In this document: positions 47,836 through 55,978 of the stretch, piece after piece
Layout of the letters: every line of letters begins with the position of its first letter
How positions within the stretch are numbered: the stretch's first letter is position 1
Source of the DNA: Pontivivens marinum
GTDB lineage: Bacteria > Pseudomonadota > Alphaproteobacteria > Rhodobacterales > Rhodobacteraceae
Assembly: GCF_900231835.1 (NCBI RefSeq)
Contig: NZ_OCTN01000001.1
Location: 744,001 to 808,000 of the forward strand
DNA length: 64,000 bases
Direction: 5' to 3'
Notes under the pieces: generated by a model
Databases searched by the model: none
Told to the model about the DNA's origin: nothing
The model's input: the letters and a program-made list of their open reading frames with translations, nothing else
Position numbers and translations under genes: made by a program

Positions 47836-48489
47836 ATGTCACTCAGCGAAACCCGGAACCGTATAGACGCCGCCTGCCGCAAAGCATCACGCGACCCGTC
47901 CTCCGTCTCTCTGATTGCCGTGTCCAAGGTACAGCCAAACGACCGCGTTCAGGCTGTTCTGGAACAGGGCCACACCCTCTACGGTGAAAACAAGGTGCAG
48001 GAGGCACAGGGCAAATGGCCCGATTTCCGCACCACTTTTCCCGACACACAGGTCCACCTGATCGGCCCGCTACAATCCAATAAAGTCCGCCCCGCGATGG
48101 AGCTGTTCGACGCCATCCACACCGTGGACCGCCTGAAACTGGCGCAACGAATCGCGGATCAGGCCCAATCGCTGGGCCGCTGTCCTGAATTGTTCGTGCA
48201 GGTCAACACAGGTGAGGAACCGCAAAAGGCGGGAATCACTCCGGCAGAAACCGACAGCTTCCTAGCGGAGCTACGCCAAATGGACCTGAAAATCGCGGGC
48301 CTGATGTGCATCCCACCGGTCGAGGAAACCCCCAGCCTGCATTTCGCCCTGCTGGGAAAGCTCGCCGCGCGTAACGGCCTGACCGGTCTTAGCATGGGAA
48401 TGAGCAGCGATTTCGAGGAAGCAATCGCCTTTGGCGCCACCCACATCCGCGTCGGCTCCGCCATCTTTGGCAAGCGCGATTACGGCTGA
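47836..48489 (+). CDS. YggS/PLPBP family PLP homeostasis protein
   Basis: 217 residues. The PLP lysine is in IAVSKVQP; HLIGPLQSNKVRPAMELFD, VQVNTGEEPQKAGI and GLSMGMSSDFEEAIAFG are the diagnostic blocks of YggS/YBL036C proteins, which buffer free PLP and affect amino-acid balance. The ATG at 47836 has AGGGAAG upstream; the frame is open back to 47467 within the porin gene on another frame and is not used. The 3' end overlaps the convergent transpeptidase gene by ten bases. Confidence 0.94.
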   Translation: MSLSETRNRIDAACRKASRDPSSVSLIAVSKVQPNDRVQAVLEQGHTLYGENKVQEAQGKWPDFRTTFPDTQVHLIGPLQSNKVRPAMELFDAIHTVDRLKLAQRIADQAQSLGRCPELFVQVNTGEEPQKAGITPAETDSFLAELRQMDLKIAGLMCIPPVEETPSLHFALLGKLAARNGLTGLSMGMSSDFEEAIAFGATHIRVGSAIFGKRDYG

Positions 48490-48992
48490 ACGATCAACCG
48501 GCTGCGCACGGTCCAGCGCTGCAATATCCAGCGCAAATCCGCTTCGGCAAAGGCAACGCACCCTTCGGTGCCGCGCCTTGGCCCGCGCCAGATATGCACA
48601 AAAATCGCAGAGCCCTCCCCCGGCACAACGGGGTCCGTGTTCTGATCCGTAAACAAAACGATATCATATAGGCGGTCACGTCGGCGCAGCCGCTCATGCC
48701 CGAACTCAGTCTCGGCATCCTTGCGAAAGCTGTTATAGGCAGGGTCACGCACATCATCCGACCAGATATCAGGATACGCCGCCCGCGCCATGGGCAACAT
48801 GGTATCCGGCCGCGCCACCCTATCGGCGCGCCACAATCCACCGGTCAGATGAAAGCAACCGGTCGGGGTGGCGCCATCGCCCTCAACCTTGTCCAGCACC
48901 CTGCCACTGCGCCCGATCGCGCACACAAATCGCCGCCCTGCAAACCACGCGAACTGCCCGCGCACGACCAAATCGTGGCGTGTCGGCGTCAC
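48480..48992 (-). CDS. L,D-transpeptidase (YkuD domain) family protein
   Basis: 170 residues. The catalytic motif HIWRGPRRGTEGCVAF contains the His, the Gly-Thr-Glu-Gly and the nucleophilic Cys of the YkuD domain, and DGATPTGCF is the usual GDGxTPxG opening. No signal peptide or membrane segment is visible, which is odd for an enzyme that should act on peptidoglycan; export may use another route, or the substrate is cytoplasmic. The GTG start at 48992 overlaps the ribA stop (GTGA), so it is coupled to ribA. Confidence 0.87.
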   Translation of the reverse strand: MTPTRHDLVVRGQFAWFAGRRFVCAIGRSGRVLDKVEGDGATPTGCFHLTGGLWRADRVARPDTMLPMARAAYPDIWSDDVRDPAYNSFRKDAETEFGHERLRRRDRLYDIVLFTDQNTDPVVPGEGSAIFVHIWRGPRRGTEGCVAFAEADLRWILQRWTVRSRLIVQP

Positions 48993-50062
48993 AGAAAATG
49001 ACCGCTCTTGGCCGCCTTGGTCGCCAGATAGGCGGCATTCTGCTCAGTCTCCCCCACGCGCAGCGGCACACGCTCGGCCACCTGCACGCCTTCACCTTCC
49101 ATCATCCGCACTTTGCCCGGATTATTGGTCATCAAACGAACAGCCGAAAAACCCAGAGATTTCAGAATCTGCGCCCCGATGCGGAAGTCCCGCTCATCAT
49201 CCTCAAAGCCGAGGCGATGGTTCGCCTCAACCGTATCAAATCCCTGATCCTGCAACGCATAGGCCCGCATCTTGTTCGCCAAGCCGATGCCGCGCCCCTC
49301 TTGGTTCAGGTACAGCAAAACGCCATGCCCCTCTTGCCCCATCTGCGCCAAGGCAGCACGCAATTGCGGGCCGCAATCACATTTCAACGACCCGATCACA
49401 TCACCGGTAAAGCAGGCAGAATGCAGCCGCGACAAAACAGGCTGCGTCCGATCCGGCTGCCCGATCTCAATCGCGTAATGCTCCTCCGCCCCGTCGCGCG
49501 GGCGGAAAACATGGACACGACCGGCGGCCGAAACCTCCAGCGGAACCCGCGCGGCGGATGCCTCATCCAGCACAACCACCTCGGGATCAGGGTCCAGCAA
49601 CGGCGCTGTGGTAAACCCGTTTGCCGCAGCAAAGGCATCATCGCCCGCCCCCTCAATCACCAGCGCGGCAGGCAACAAAAACGCCTGCTTGCACAACGCA
49701 ATCGCGGCACGGTGCACATCGGCAGAGCCCTCACGGTCACTGTGATACGGCCCCTTCATCGGGTTCGCCAAATCGGTGGACGGGTCCGCACTGGCCCGCA
49801 ACCACGCCAATGTCGCCCCCTCAGGCAGCACAATTCGCGCCACATCCCCGTCATAGGCACGCGCCCGCAACGTGGCCGCACGGCGCTCGGTCAACACCAG
49901 GCGCGCCCGATCTCGCCCTAGCGCCATCAATGCGTCAAAGCGTGACTGGCTCAGGCTCTCAACCGCGACCACAACACTGCCGGCGATGCACACAGGCACA
50001 CCGATCCGCAAATCGTTTCTCGCCCGCGCAATGCGCTCGGCTGTGGTAGGGCGCAGGGTCAT
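48989..50062 (-). CDS. ribA: GTP cyclohydrolase II with degenerate RibB-like N-terminal domain
   Basis: 357 residues. The C-terminal half (about 160-357) is complete GTP cyclohydrolase II: HSACFTGDVIGSLKCDCGPQL with the three zinc cysteines, LNQEGRGIGLANKMRAY, and the C-terminal MTNNPGKV. It opens the GTP ring to start riboflavin synthesis. The N-terminal 150 residues have RibB-like length and order but lack the EDREN acidic loop needed by dihydroxybutanone-phosphate synthase, so a second activity is not expected. The ATG at 50062 has GAGGCGG upstream. Confidence 0.9.
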   Translation of the reverse strand: MTLRPTTAERIARARNDLRIGVPVCIAGSVVVAVESLSQSRFDALMALGRDRARLVLTERRAATLRARAYDGDVARIVLPEGATLAWLRASADPSTDLANPMKGPYHSDREGSADVHRAAIALCKQAFLLPAALVIEGAGDDAFAAANGFTTAPLLDPDPEVVVLDEASAARVPLEVSAAGRVHVFRPRDGAEEHYAIEIGQPDRTQPVLSRLHSACFTGDVIGSLKCDCGPQLRAALAQMGQEGHGVLLYLNQEGRGIGLANKMRAYALQDQGFDTVEANHRLGFEDDERDFRIGAQILKSLGFSAVRLMTNNPGKVRMMEGEGVQVAERVPLRVGETEQNAAYLATKAAKSGHFL

Positions 50063-50231
50063 GGAACCGCCTCATGTTACGTTCTGCTGTTGGATATAGT
50101 GCGATCCCCGCCAGATGTGAAACAAATGCCCATCCGCGGACACGCCTATGTGAGGTAACGCTGTAAAACTTGTTGGAACCGCTCCGCTCACGCATGTCTT
50201 ACACAAGGTAAGCGCAGATAAAGGACGTGAC

Positions 50232-50918
50232 ATGAGCAATCTTAAGAAAATCCTGATGGTGGATGACGATCTGGACCTGCGCGAAGTGCTGGCCGACCAG
50301 TTGGTTCTGACCGAAGAGTTCGACGTGTTCGAGGCAGGCACCGGCGGCGAAGGCTTGGAAAAATCCAAGCAGGGCCTCTACGATCTGGTGATCCTCGACG
50401 TTGGTCTGCCCGATATGGATGGCCGCGAGGTTTGCCGCCTGATGCGCAAGCAGGGCGTGAAATGCCCGATTGTTATGCTGACCGGCCACATCACGGATGC
50501 AGATACGATCCTTGGCCTCGATTCGGGTGCCAATGACTATATCACCAAACCGTTCAAATTCCCCGTGCTTCTGGCCCGTATCCGCGCCCAATTGCGTCAG
50601 CATGAGCAGAGCGAGGACGCCGTTTTCTCCGTCGGGCCATATACGTTCAAACCTTCGGCAAAGATGTTAATCACCGAGGATGACAGGAAAATTCGCCTGA
50701 CGGAGAAGGAAACCAACATCCTGAAATTCCTGTACCGCGCGAATGATGGCGTGGTTGCCCGTGACGTGTTGCTGCATGAGGTCTGGGGATATAACGCAGC
50801 CGTAACAACGCATACGTTAGAGACTCACATCTACCGACTTCGCCAAAAGGTTGAGTTGGACCCCAGCAACGCAACCCTTCTCGTTACTGAATCTGGTGGA
50901 TACCGGCTGGTCTCGTAA
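50232..50918 (+). CDS. OmpR-family response regulator (CenR-like?)
   Basis: 228 residues. Receiver domain with DDD at 11-13, phospho-acceptor Asp56 (DLVILDVGLPDMDG) and KPF loop; C-terminal winged HTH with LTEKETNILKFLYRANDGVV and THTLETHIYRLRQK. No histidine kinase gene is adjacent, so it is an orphan. The N-terminus (a DLREVLADQLVLTEEFDVFEA block) reminds me of CenR, the essential envelope regulator of Caulobacter and Rhodobacter, but this is from memory and unverified. AAAGGA precedes the ATG. Confidence 0.88.
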   Translation: MSNLKKILMVDDDLDLREVLADQLVLTEEFDVFEAGTGGEGLEKSKQGLYDLVILDVGLPDMDGREVCRLMRKQGVKCPIVMLTGHITDADTILGLDSGANDYITKPFKFPVLLARIRAQLRQHEQSEDAVFSVGPYTFKPSAKMLITEDDRKIRLTEKETNILKFLYRANDGVVARDVLLHEVWGYNAAVTTHTLETHIYRLRQKVELDPSNATLLVTESGGYRLVS

Positions 50919-51176
50919 CACGAACTGCATTTTTCGATGCAAAATGCACAACTTGCAGGCGCACTCAGTTGAAAGATGCGCGCCATAGGCCGTAATATGA
51001 ACCATCGGTCGCCTCCCCCCCACGTTAGGCGATCGTGCCCGGCCACTTTTCCCCCCCTCCAAGGTGGCTGTTACAAGGGACTGCGCCTGATCCGTAAAAC
51101 CGGATTGGGCGCTTTCTCTATTGAGGGTGCGCGTTCCATCGCAGACACTGCGCTTCAATCTGGATTGGAGCCTGAA

Positions 51177-51965
51177 ATGACCGTCACCATTTGCACCTGG
51201 AACATCAATTCCGTCCGGCTTCGGGCCGACCTCGTGTTGCGATTGCTGGCGGAGCAGGCCCCTGACGTGCTGTGTTTGCAGGAAACCAAAAGTCCCGTTG
51301 ATAAAATCCCGTTGGATGTCTTTGCCGCCGCTGGTTACGGCCATATCGTGGCTGAGGGGAACAAGGGCTATAACGGCGTCGCCATCCTGTCCCGCCTGCC
51401 CATCGTTGACGCCGGAACGCAACTGTTCTGCGATACGGGCCACGCCCGCCACTGCGCGGCACGGCTGGAAAACGGCCTGACGGTGCACAACTTCTACGTT
51501 CCTGCCGGCGGTGATATCGCCGATACCGAAGCAAACCCGAAATTCGCGCATAAGATGGAATTCCTCGCCAATATGGCAAAATGGGGGGCTGATAGCGCGC
51601 CGTCGAAATCCGTGCTGGTCGGCGATCTGAACATCGCCCCGCTTGAGGACGACGTCTGGTCCCACAAACAGCTGCTCAAGGTGGTGTCCCACACTCCGGT
51701 GGAGGTCGAGGCACTGGAAAAGGTCCGCACCGATGGCGGCTGGACCGACACAACCCGCGCCGATATCCCCGACGGAAAGCTATATTCGTGGTGGTCCTAC
51801 CGGTCCAAGGATTGGTCCAACGCTGACAAAGGCCGCCGCCTAGACCATGTTTGGGCCACCCCAGATGCCAATCACGTTGCCGGATCGACCAAAATCCTGC
51901 GCGACGTGCGCGGTTGGGAGAAGCCATCGGACCACGCGCCAATCATCGCGGCCTTTAACCCGTGA
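51177..51965 (+). CDS. xthA: Exodeoxyribonuclease III
   Basis: 262 residues. Apurinic/apyrimidinic endonuclease and 3'-5' exonuclease of base-excision repair. Motifs: CTWNINSVRLR, CLQETK (metal Glu), VGDLNIAPLEDDVW, WWSYR, RRLDHVWAT and SDHAPIIAAF (catalytic His). GGAG lies seven bases before the ATG at 51177; the frame is open back to 50976 but those residues have no family character. The 258 bases upstream (50919-51176) hold only a weak A/T hairpin (50926-50948) that I cannot assign. Its stop overlaps the next gene by four bases. Confidence 0.94.
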   Translation: MTVTICTWNINSVRLRADLVLRLLAEQAPDVLCLQETKSPVDKIPLDVFAAAGYGHIVAEGNKGYNGVAILSRLPIVDAGTQLFCDTGHARHCAARLENGLTVHNFYVPAGGDIADTEANPKFAHKMEFLANMAKWGADSAPSKSVLVGDLNIAPLEDDVWSHKQLLKVVSHTPVEVEALEKVRTDGGWTDTTRADIPDGKLYSWWSYRSKDWSNADKGRRLDHVWATPDANHVAGSTKILRDVRGWEKPSDHAPIIAAFNP

Positions 51966-52687
51966 TTCGTCTGGAACGTGACGGTCCGATTGCCCGCATA
52001 ATTCTGGACGCACCGGACCGCCGCAACGCCCTGCGCCTGACCGATATGGCAGAGCTGACAGACGCGCTGAGCGATATCGACGACAACACCGAACTGCGCG
52101 TCGCCGTCCTGACGGGGCGCGGATCGGTCTTTTGCGCCGGTGCCGATTTTGCGGAGCTTGAGGCGGGCAACCGCCCCGACATCCCCCTGACCGAGCTTTC
52201 GACTCAGATCACCGCCCTGCGCGTTCCGGTTATCGGGGCGTTTAATGGCGGTGTCTTTGGCGCGGGCCTCGATCTGGCGCTGGCCTGCGATTTACGGCTG
52301 GGCGTTACCGGCATGGTGGCACAGGTTCCAGCCGCCGCAATCGGTGTGCACTATCCGGGGGCAGCGATTGCCCGCGCCCAATCGCGCCTTGGTCATCTGG
52401 TCGCCAGCCGCCTGTTTCTGGCGGCCGAACGTCTGTCGGATGAACAATGCCGCGATGCCGGTCTGGTCAGCGACCTGATCGCACCTGACGATCTGGACGA
52501 GGCCTCAAACGCGCTGGCCACCCATGTGACCAAACTGGCACCGCTGTCAGTTGAGGGGATGAAGCGGTCCCTGAATCAGGGTGACAGTGCCCGCAAACGT
52601 GTCACCACCTGTTTTGCCAGCGCCGACCACGCCGAGGCATTGGCCGCACGCCGCGCAAAACGTCTGCCCCACTTCACCCGCAGCTAG
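51962..52687 (+). CDS. Enoyl-CoA hydratase/isomerase (crotonase) family protein, catalytic Glu missing
   Basis: 241 residues. The crotonase oxyanion pockets are present (FCAGADFAELEAG and GAFNGGVFGAGLDLALACD). In true hydratases a Glu follows in the Pro-Glu segment and a second Glu about 20 residues on; here the first is replaced (VPAAAIGVHYPG) and no obvious second is aligned, so hydratase activity is doubtful. It could be an isomerase, hydrolase or decarboxylase of the superfamily. The GTG start overlaps the xthA stop (GTGA), so the two are coupled although their jobs seem unrelated. Shorter than the usual 258 residues. Confidence 0.87.
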   Translation: MIRLERDGPIARIILDAPDRRNALRLTDMAELTDALSDIDDNTELRVAVLTGRGSVFCAGADFAELEAGNRPDIPLTELSTQITALRVPVIGAFNGGVFGAGLDLALACDLRLGVTGMVAQVPAAAIGVHYPGAAIARAQSRLGHLVASRLFLAAERLSDEQCRDAGLVSDLIAPDDLDEASNALATHVTKLAPLSVEGMKRSLNQGDSARKRVTTCFASADHAEALAARRAKRLPHFTRS

Positions 52688-52693
52688 ACCCGC

Positions 52694-54004
52694 CTAACGG
52701 CGGATCTGCTCGGGGATCAGCCCCTTGGGGAAAAAGCGCAGCGTAATCAGCAGCACCAGCCCCATAATCATCAGGCGCATATGCGGCGCATTATCCATCA
52801 GATGCAGCCGCAATGCACTGTCCCCCGCCATGCCCGATGTCACAAACTCCATCGCCTGCGGCCCCCAGTTTTCGGCCTGTGTCCATGTGAACCAGATCAG
52901 AAAACCACCCAGAACAGCGCCCCAGTTGTTACCGGACCCACCGACGATCACCATCACCCAGATCAGGAAGGTATAGCGCAGCGGATTATAAGTCCCCGGC
53001 GTGAACAACCCGTCCATCGTGACCAACATCGCACCCGCGATCCCGACCACAGCCGACCCGAGGATAAAGACCTGCCGGTGCCGTGCGACCACATCCTTGC
53101 CCATCGCCTCCGCTGCGTCGCGGTTGTCACGAATGGCACGCATCATGCGGCCCCACGGCGAATGCAACGCGCGCTCCGTCAGCCACATCAGCAGCGCCAG
53201 AACGATCACGAACAGCAACGTATAGGAGCCGCGAACAAAGACGGTGGACGCCTCAATCGTTGTCATCCCGATATCCGCAGCAAAGCTGATGAACCAGTCC
53301 GAGGCTTGCAGCTCAATCGCGCTCGGCACAGGGCTATCGAGACCCGAGACGTTCTTCACCCCCCGCGCCAACCAGTCCTCGTTTTTCAGCACCGCCAGCA
53401 CGATCTCCGAAATACCCAGCGTCGCAATCGCCAGATAATCCGACCGCAGCCCCAGCGCGATGCGCGAAATCAGGAACGCCGCACCGCCCGCGAACAGGCC
53501 ACCCACCAGCCAGCTAAAGATAACGGGCAGGCCCGCACCGCCAATATTGCCATAGATCGTCGGGTCCAGCGCCTCAATCGCGCCCACCGCAGGACCAAAG
53601 AACTGCCGCGCCGCCGCATATCCCGCGATTAGCAACAGCACCGTTATCAGCCCGCGCCCGCGCTGCGGCAAATGCTTTCGCACCCAGCCAACAGCAACCG
53701 CCGCCGCCAGAATCGACAGGAACGAGGCGACCAGCCCCAGCCCGCCGACGGACCAAGCCTCACCGCGGATAGGCTCGCTAACCAACACCGCCGCCACACC
53801 GCCAAGCGCGGCAAACCCCATGATCCCGACATTAAACAGGCCTGCATAGCCCCACTGGATGTTAACCCCCAGCGCCATAATGCCCGAGATCAGGCACATG
53901 TTCAGGATCGCGAGCGCCAGCGGCCAGCTCTGCGCGAAACCAACCGCAACCAGTGCGGCAAACATCAGCGAATATAGCAGAATGATACGAACGGACTGGC
54001 TCAT
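52694..54004 (-). CDS. livM: Branched-chain amino-acid-type ABC transporter permease LivM
   Basis: 436 residues with about ten hydrophobic segments. The start GVNIQWGYAGLFNVG, SDYLAIATLGISEI, and the EAA-like GRMMRAIRDNRDAAEAMG with GGSGNNWGAVLGGFLIW are diagnostic LivM features. A loop of about 50 residues after the second helix pair (WVRKHLPQRGRGLI and beyond) makes it longer than the E. coli protein core. The ATG overlaps the livH stop (ATGA). Last gene of the liv operon; substrates may be branched-chain amino acids, amides or urea. Confidence 0.92.
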   Translation of the reverse strand: MSQSVRIILLYSLMFAALVAVGFAQSWPLALAILNMCLISGIMALGVNIQWGYAGLFNVGIMGFAALGGVAAVLVSEPIRGEAWSVGGLGLVASFLSILAAAVAVGWVRKHLPQRGRGLITVLLLIAGYAAARQFFGPAVGAIEALDPTIYGNIGGAGLPVIFSWLVGGLFAGGAAFLISRIALGLRSDYLAIATLGISEIVLAVLKNEDWLARGVKNVSGLDSPVPSAIELQASDWFISFAADIGMTTIEASTVFVRGSYTLLFVIVLALLMWLTERALHSPWGRMMRAIRDNRDAAEAMGKDVVARHRQVFILGSAVVGIAGAMLVTMDGLFTPGTYNPLRYTFLIWVMVIVGGSGNNWGAVLGGFLIWFTWTQAENWGPQAMEFVTSGMAGDSALRLHLMDNAPHMRLMIMGLVLLITLRFFPKGLIPEQIRR

Positions 54005-55011
54005 ACGACCTTCCCCCGGAACAGCCCCGTGGGCCTAACCAACAATACCACGACCAGAATGACGAAGCTGACCGCGAATTTGTAATCGGTGCTCAGCAAT
54101 TGCATCAGGCCATCCGGCTCCCATCCGGGCACAATATAGCCGAGAAATTTCTTATAGGCATAGGTCACCGTCACCTCGCTAAAGGCGATGACAAACCCGC
54201 CCGCAATGGCCCCCACAGGGTTGCCAATTCCGCCAACAATGGCCGCTGCGAATATCGGCAGCAGCAATTGGAAATAGGTGAACGGCTTGAACGACTTGTC
54301 CAGCCCGTACAGCACACCGGCTACGGTCGCCAGACCGGCGGCAATCACCCATGTCCAGAACACGACCTTCTTGGGATCAATGCCCGACAGCAGCGCCAGA
54401 TCCTCGTTATCGGAATAGGCGCGCATCGCCTTGCCCATGCGCGAATGGTTCAGGAACCGGAACAGCGCAATCACCACGAGGATCGCAACCACAACAGTAA
54501 TCACCTGCGTTGTGCGCAGGGCCAGCCCCTCGTCCAATCCGGTCATATCCTTGAAGTCACGGGCGCGAATAACGAACCGTTCACCATCGGCAAAGCGTTG
54601 GTCGTCCGGCCCGATCAGCAGGCGCGTCAGACCGTTCAGCACGAACATCACCCCGACCGAGGAGATCACAAACACCACCGAGGCTGATCGCTTCGCGCGG
54701 TAAAAACTGTAAACCGCCTTATCCATGACCAGCGACATCGCCACCGCCGCCGCGATCCCGACCGGCAGCGCCAGCAGCGCCGTGGGCAAGACGCCCAGAT
54801 TGACGCCCATGCTTTGCAGCCACCACGTAAACAGGATCGTCGCTGCTGTGCCGAACGCCATCAGATCGCCATGGGCGAAATTCGAAAAACGCAACACCGC
54901 GTAGATCAGCGTTACACCCAGCGCCCCCAGCGCCAGTTGCGCGCCATAGGCCATTCCGGGGATCAGCACGAAATTCGAAAACAGAACAATCGCGTTGAGA
55001 ATATCAATCAT
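54001..55011 (-). CDS. livH: Branched-chain amino-acid-type ABC transporter permease LivH
   Basis: 336 residues, eight or so hydrophobic segments. LALGALGVTLIYAVLRFSNFAHGD is the classic LivH start, KAMRAYSDNEDLALLSGID the ATPase-docking loop, and GGIGNPVGAIAGGFVIAFSE the C-terminal signature. A GGAGCGAG box lies before the ATG at 55011. It pairs with LivM. A 52-base gap separates it from the small gene encoded just upstream. Confidence 0.93.
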   Translation of the reverse strand: MIDILNAIVLFSNFVLIPGMAYGAQLALGALGVTLIYAVLRFSNFAHGDLMAFGTAATILFTWWLQSMGVNLGVLPTALLALPVGIAAAVAMSLVMDKAVYSFYRAKRSASVVFVISSVGVMFVLNGLTRLLIGPDDQRFADGERFVIRARDFKDMTGLDEGLALRTTQVITVVVAILVVIALFRFLNHSRMGKAMRAYSDNEDLALLSGIDPKKVVFWTWVIAAGLATVAGVLYGLDKSFKPFTYFQLLLPIFAAAIVGGIGNPVGAIAGGFVIAFSEVTVTYAYKKFLGYIVPGWEPDGLMQLLSTDYKFAVSFVILVVVLLVRPTGLFRGKVV

Positions 55012-55063
55012 ATCACTCGCTCCACGCCGCTACGGCGTACGATGTCGGGACAGGTCGCCGCAT

Positions 55064-55534
55064 TCATGCCGCCTCCTCCACGATCCAGTCACAGGTTCCG
55101 CTGCCTTGGGCCGAAGCGGATGCGATGTCCGCTTCCTGCCCGTCCTGTAAGGCATAGAGGAAATCGAAATTCAGATTTTGCAGCACGCTTACCGTGATTT
55201 CACCCCGATCGGGCTGCCACTGAACATATTGCCGCCAATAGCGCGGGTCGCGATCCGCCGTAAATACACCGCGCAACTGCCCACCGCGCCCGTCCATTCG
55301 CAGATAGGACCGGCCATGCGCACCCTGCGTGATCAGCACGAAATCCGCGGGTTTGCCGACCTCGCAATTCCCGTTCACGCACCATTGGGCAAAGGCGCAG
55401 GCCAGACGCGGTGCCGCCTGCGCCGCCGCGCGCCGCGCCATGGTGATCTGGTTCACATTCCACCAGACTGCCCCTGCGATCAGCGCAAAGAACACGCCCA
55501 GAAACGCCACAAAGCTAAGGTTCGCCTTGCTCAT
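55064..55534 (-). CDS. Hypothetical membrane-anchored protein in the liv operon
   Basis: Not recognised. 156 residues; one N-terminal hydrophobic helix (about 6-26, LSFVAFLGVFFALIAGAVWW) followed by a hydrophilic domain that should be periplasmic. It holds four cysteines (three within about 46-57, including WCVNGNCEVG, and one near 147), which could form disulfides. A YWRQYVQWQPDRG segment is rich in aromatic residues. The ATG at 55534 starts directly before the helix; longer frames to 55651 intrude into the next gene. Located between livF and livH on the same strand with normal G+C, so it may be an accessory part of the transporter. Confidence 0.7.
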   Translation of the reverse strand: MSKANLSFVAFLGVFFALIAGAVWWNVNQITMARRAAAQAAPRLACAFAQWCVNGNCEVGKPADFVLITQGAHGRSYLRMDGRGGQLRGVFTADRDPRYWRQYVQWQPDRGEITVSVLQNLNFDFLYALQDGQEADIASASAQGSGTCDWIVEEAA

Positions 55535-55586
55535 TCTCGAACCAATATTGAAACCAGCAGAACTACTAAGCGCAAATTTTCCACAT

Positions 55587-55976
55587 TCACTCACCTTCGC
55601 AAACATAATGCTCAACACCCGCTCCACCGTGCATTGTTTCGAGATAAGCAATTGATAGATAATCCGATTCGCCCGGCAACGTCAGAATGCTGACGCCATA
55701 CTCAGTCAGTCCAAAGTGCGCATCAATATTGTGGTCTTTGCCAAATTCAGACCACTCGAACCCATTATAGCCAGAAACGACATTCGGCGCAGATGGTGTC
55801 GAGAAAAAGAAGTACTCCGTATCATTGGCGTAGGTTTCGCAGTTTTGAATAGGTTCCGTTGTCGGCTCTACGTAGCAATAGCTCTGAAGAGAGCATCGCA
55901 AAAACATCTCAGCTTTTGCCGCGTGCCCCACCCCTAGAAAAAGTAATATCGCAGTTCCCAGCCATACCATGTGCAT
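55587..55976 (-). CDS. Hypothetical secreted protein, low G+C
   Basis: Not recognised. 129 residues with a clear signal peptide (MHMVWLGTAILLFLGVGHA, cleavage near KA-E) and four cysteines in the mature part (SLQSYCYVE, IQNCETY, HYVCEGE among them). Aromatic residues and acidic positions are common. By hand count over 55621-55860, G+C is 112 of 240 (47%), against roughly 57-62% in sampled lines of livF next door, so it may be a recent arrival. It follows the livF stop by two bases (start 55976, stop 55979), or starts at the Met two codons later. No function suggested beyond export. Confidence 0.65.
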   Translation of the reverse strand: MHMVWLGTAILLFLGVGHAAKAEMFLRCSLQSYCYVEPTTEPIQNCETYANDTEYFFFSTPSAPNVVSGYNGFEWSEFGKDHNIDAHFGLTEYGVSILTLPGESDYLSIAYLETMHGGAGVEHYVCEGE

Positions 55977-55978
55977 AC

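Noticed and set aside
50926-50948. Terminator after the response regulator
   Set aside because: The 8-bp stem TGCATTTT/AAAATGCA is A/T-rich, has no following T-run and would be unstable.
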